Assembly (NCBI RefSeq): GCF_011316935.1
Contig: NZ_WLYS01000001.1
Span: 620,001-684,000, forward strand
DNA from: Sphingobacterium chungjuense
GTDB lineage: Bacteria; Bacteroidota; Bacteroidia; Sphingobacteriales; Sphingobacteriaceae
Direction of reading: 5' to 3'
Length of the DNA: 64,000 bases
In this document: in pieces, positions 61,332 to 64,000 of the stretch
Layout: the number at the start of each line of letters is the position of its first letter
Position numbering within the stretch: position 1 is the first letter of the stretch
Translations under genes and position numbers: made by a program
The notes under the pieces: model-generated
Told to the model about the DNA's origin: nothing
The model's input: the letters and a program-made list of their open reading frames with translations, nothing else
Database searches by the model: none

Positions 61332-62708
61332 CTAATTAAATTTTGTGTATAAGATGTTTAATTTGATTTTAGGTTTGTTATCTTCTGTAGCGATCAGCAA
61401 CGAATTGGCTGTGCCGACTAAAGAAGCTGGTGGTAAAGATAGCACTAATCCACTAGGCGCATTACTCTCGCTATTGATCGTACGAACATACTCAATTAAA
61501 TTGAATCGGTATGTCGCATTTTGTCCCGTGTTATTAGCGGGTATATATTGCCCACGTTGAATATCAGTTGTGAATGGTGCACGAATAAAATTCAAAGCGA
61601 CTCCACTACTATTCGCCAAATACAGCGATGGCGCATCCTGTCCTGTCGGTAAAGGATACATAAAACTTTCGTTCGATTCGACTTCCACTTCCAGTTCCAA
61701 CTTATTCACCGCTATCCCTGGAGTTTGTAAGAAATTGCGAAGCGCCGGAAAATCTATCCGCACTGCCGCACCTGTTCCTGCTTGCACTACTCCTACGCCA
61801 TTGGTTTGTGTACCAGGTAATGGATTTAGCGGAGTCAATGATTGAAAAGGCGTACCCGATCTATCTGCCGAATACTTATTATATTTTAAATTATAGTTGC
61901 GAATGACCAAATCCTTCTGCGCAGCTTCACGCAATCCGCCAGCGCCGATATAAGAGTAATGAATCTCTGCCTGAATAGTATCATTATAAGCAATCACACT
62001 GGTATTCTCTTCATCCGGAATCACGGCGAAGCCATTCATGTATTCTGTAAAATTGGCTGCCGAGATGACGCGTGCATCATCCGCTTGCATTTTATCAAAC
62101 AAATCTTGCCCGAAAGCATTATCCAAACGAATGGATAGGCTTTGTCTTCTACCAGGAGCTGGCAAATAGCTCAATTCTCCTAACGGAGTTTGATCCACTT
62201 GGAAAGATTGATTACCAAAAATGGCTGGATTTTGCACATAAAAAGGTATCTCAACGTTATTTATTCCCCCGGCCTGCAATGTTGTTGTTTCCAGACGTTG
62301 TGTGATACGGTGTACGCGAATAGTATGTGATTGAGTGGTGTCTCCTTGTACATGCAATTGATTATGTCTGCGAAGTACTAGTCTTACAGAATCAAAACGC
62401 GCGTCTTCTGGAATGTCTGTATAGGTGTAATTCTCTGGTTCTACCTGAAAATACGGCGCAACAGTAACACTACCAACACCATCACGAACATATCGGCCTA
62501 ATAGAATAGCTCCTGCTCCCGAAGTAGGGATATGTTGTAGTGTTAGATTTGTAATCTGCACAGATAAAGAATCCACCGAAGCTAAGTTCAATGCATCAAC
62601 GTTATCGTTGTTCAATGCGATAGCCATATCTTTCTCACAACTCGACAATAAGACACTCGCGCCGACAAAAACGAACCCGAAGGCAATAAATATGAAATGT
62701 TTTAGCAT
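61332..62708 (-). CDS. DUF4270 lipoprotein
   Basis: About 458 residues from ATG 62708. A lipoprotein signal (VGASVLLSSCEKD) precedes a beta-rich body with LLGRYVRDGVGSVTVAPYFQ, ARFDSVRLVLRRHNQLHVQG, RVHRITQRLETTTL and IRNYNLKYNKYSADRSG. This is the layout of DUF4270 proteins of Bacteroidota. It starts the two-gene operon with the Kelch lipoprotein. TACATTTG on the minus strand (62725-62732) is a likely -7 element. Function unknown; a surface-exposed pair is inferred. Confidence 0.85.
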   Translation of the reverse strand: MLKHFIFIAFGFVFVGASVLLSSCEKDMAIALNNDNVDALNLASVDSLSVQITNLTLQHIPTSGAGAILLGRYVRDGVGSVTVAPYFQVEPENYTYTDIPEDARFDSVRLVLRRHNQLHVQGDTTQSHTIRVHRITQRLETTTLQAGGINNVEIPFYVQNPAIFGNQSFQVDQTPLGELSYLPAPGRRQSLSIRLDNAFGQDLFDKMQADDARVISAANFTEYMNGFAVIPDEENTSVIAYNDTIQAEIHYSYIGAGGLREAAQKDLVIRNYNLKYNKYSADRSGTPFQSLTPLNPLPGTQTNGVGVVQAGTGAAVRIDFPALRNFLQTPGIAVNKLELEVEVESNESFMYPLPTGQDAPSLYLANSSGVALNFIRAPFTTDIQRGQYIPANNTGQNATYRFNLIEYVRTINSESNAPSGLVLSLPPASLVGTANSLLIATEDNKPKIKLNILYTKFN

Positions 62709-62724
62709 AAAAACCAATGAATTG

Positions 62725-62732
62725 CAAATGTA
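62725..62732 (-). promoter_or_regulatory. -7 element upstream of DUF4270 gene
   Basis: TACATTTG on the minus strand matches TAnnTTTG, about 16 nt before the ATG at 62708. Weak -33 region. Confidence 0.5.
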
Positions 62733-62808
62733 ACCGAACGTTACTGTTAATCAGTGTTATATTTTGTTAAAAATCAACAATTACCTATGCGGTGCAAAGC
62801 TACTAAAT

Positions 62809-62816
62809 TAAATTTG
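62809..62816 (+). promoter_or_regulatory. -7 element upstream of histidine kinase gene
   Basis: TAAATTTG, an exact match to TAnnTTTG, ending 8 nt before the ATG at 62825. The -33 box is poor. Confidence 0.45.
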
Positions 62817-62824
62817 TTTTAATC

Positions 62825-64000
62825 ATGTTAAAAAACCACAAAGTCCTAGCACTACTTATCGTCTTAATCACGGCTGGAATACTATCCGTCCTCAGTTTTT
62901 GGCTATACAATTCGTATAACGACCACCGCGAATTGACTTTTGCAAAAGCCGATCAAGCATTGCTCAGCACCTTAAGTGATTATTACGCGCGCAACGACAT
63001 CACGGGCAACAATACGCGCAATAGCTACCAGAAAAACCTTGCGGAAGATATCAGCAGGGCATATCCCATCATTGCAGTTGATAGTATATACGCTTGGATG
63101 GAGAAGAATGCTACAAGAAGGCAGGATAGTATTCGCAGACAATACCGTGAAACCCATCGAAACAATCGCCAGGAACACGGCGAACGCCGCAAACCAAGAG
63201 AAATCAATCATTGGATGCTACAGGGAAGAGACGCAGAGTTGTCTCCCGCCGCTTTAGACACCTTATTAATAGAGTACAAACAAGAGCTTGCTTACCAAGG
63301 TATAGATCGTGCTAACGTGCAACTTAAAGTGCATGAAATAGCACGTAGAGGATACAACGAACCGCGCGAGATTCGCAGCAACGATATCCTGACCACGCGA
63401 CCAATATTGATTAATGCAGAAAACAATCTTTATCTATATGCCGAGTTAACCCACATCTGGAAACATATTATCTCCAACATGCTTGGGCAGATCATTTTCT
63501 CTCTGTTCTTGCTCTTCGCATTGATCGGTACCTTTCTAGCCTTGTTCAAAACGATCCGAAAGCAGAATAAGTTGGCCGTCCTACAGCAATCTTTCGTGAC
63601 CAACATGACGCATGAGCTCAAAACGCCCTTATCAACGGTCAGCGCAGCGGTAGAAGCGCTGCAACGTTCTGGAGCTAAAAACGATCCGGAACGTTGGGAT
63701 AGGTATTTGACCATATCAAAACGCGAGCTTGAACATCTTACGCTTATGGTAGAAAACGTGTTGCAGTTTAATAGCAATGTGCGTAGCGGTATAAACTTAA
63801 CGTACACTGCGTTTGATCTTGCTTTACTCCTTCGAGAGATATTAGAGTCTTTCCGGTTGGTTAGCACTGCACAAATAAATTTGATATTGCCTCCGCAGCA
63901 ACCTGTAATATGGTTGAATGGTGACTTGGCTCATCTTCGCAATACATTTTCTAACGTGATAGATAATGCGATCAAATACAATCAATCGCCTTCACCACAG
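62825..64000 (+). CDS. Sensor histidine kinase (C-terminus beyond window)
   Basis: Membrane sensor kinase, 392 codons visible. Transmembrane helix 1 (LALLIVLITAGILSVLSFWL) is at about 8-27. A periplasmic region (about 28-215) is rich in Arg and Asn. Helix 2 (IIFSLFLLFALIGTFLALF) is at about 220-240. The HisKA domain has the phosphoacceptor in FVTNMTHELKTPLSTV, and the start of the ATPase domain shows the N-box NVIDNAIKYN. The rest of the HATPase domain lies outside. A response regulator gene probably follows downstream. The signal sensed is unknown. Confidence 0.92.
   Translation, partial: MLKNHKVLALLIVLITAGILSVLSFWLYNSYNDHRELTFAKADQALLSTLSDYYARNDITGNNTRNSYQKNLAEDISRAYPIIAVDSIYAWMEKNATRRQDSIRRQYRETHRNNRQEHGERRKPREINHWMLQGRDAELSPAALDTLLIEYKQELAYQGIDRANVQLKVHEIARRGYNEPREIRSNDILTTRPILINAENNLYLYAELTHIWKHIISNMLGQIIFSLFLLFALIGTFLALFKTIRKQNKLAVLQQSFVTNMTHELKTPLSTVSAAVEALQRSGAKNDPERWDRYLTISKRELEHLTLMVENVLQFNSNVRSGINLTYTAFDLALLLREILESFRLVSTAQINLILPPQQPVIWLNGDLAHLRNTFSNVIDNAIKYNQSPSPQ

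Overview
The window looks like chromosomal DNA of a member of the Bacteroidota, most likely family Sphingobacteriaceae (Sphingobacterium/Pedobacter-like). This is inferred from gene content: a SusC-type TonB receptor, DUF4270, DUF3078 and DUF6263 proteins, an SDR-type threonine dehydrogenase, a futalosine-hydrolase-like protein, a tricorn/S41 peptidase and a LemA-TPM cluster. It is supported by promoters of the Bacteroidota type (TTTG, about 19 nt, TAnnTTTG). No database search was possible, so the genus is not established.

Layout. 0-3.2 kb: the 5' part of a SusC/RagA receptor gene (cut by the window edge), translationally coupled to a TlpA-like thioredoxin. 3.2-6.1 kb: an AT-rich accessory stretch with gene-less DNA, a protein with two helix-turn-helix-like segments and a decayed IS3-family element. 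6.1-16.4 kb: a surface polysaccharide locus with two tandem GT4 paralogues, three GT2 enzymes, a GT32/capsule-synthesis-like enzyme, a Stealth phosphotransferase, UDP-glucuronate decarboxylase and UDP-glucose 4-epimerase. 16.6-34.9 kb: core and envelope genes: OmpA, tricorn peptidase, CPBP protease, CdsA, AnmK, GcvH, PdhB, futalosine hydrolase, the pterin pair QueD-FolE, an O-methyltransferase, two glucosaminidases and an amidase. 34.9-46.2 kb: a putative short RNA, Mfd, TPM/TPM/LemA, an FAD-dependent oxidoreductase, tRNA-Gly, TrhO, an ECF sigma factor with a membrane partner, and RadA. 46.3-50.1 kb: a sugar uptake module (aldose 1-epimerase, a Nudix-fold regulator, a sodium/sugar symporter). 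50.2-55.5 kb: a second polysaccharide operon (repeat protein, flippase, three glycosyltransferases, DUF3820). 55.6-64 kb: YebC, threonine dehydrogenase, lamin-tail protein, Asd, two lipoproteins (Kelch, DUF4270) and the first part of a sensor histidine kinase cut by the window end.

How the parts fit. Most of the window is ordinary core metabolism and envelope maintenance. Two glycosyltransferase regions supply nucleotide-sugar interconversion, sugar transfer and a flippase for surface glycan export, although no polymerase or chain-export gene is recognised. Peptidoglycan turnover is represented by two glucosaminidases, an amidase and AnmK. Many operon ends carry strong hairpin terminators, several of them bidirectional between convergent genes. 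I found no CRISPR array, prophage, rRNA operon or clear defence system. The least explained items are the 54-residue-repeat protein at the head of the second polysaccharide operon, the promoter-terminator unit upstream of mfd, the sigma factor partner, and the degenerate-Nudix regulator with a nearby 19-bp palindrome.
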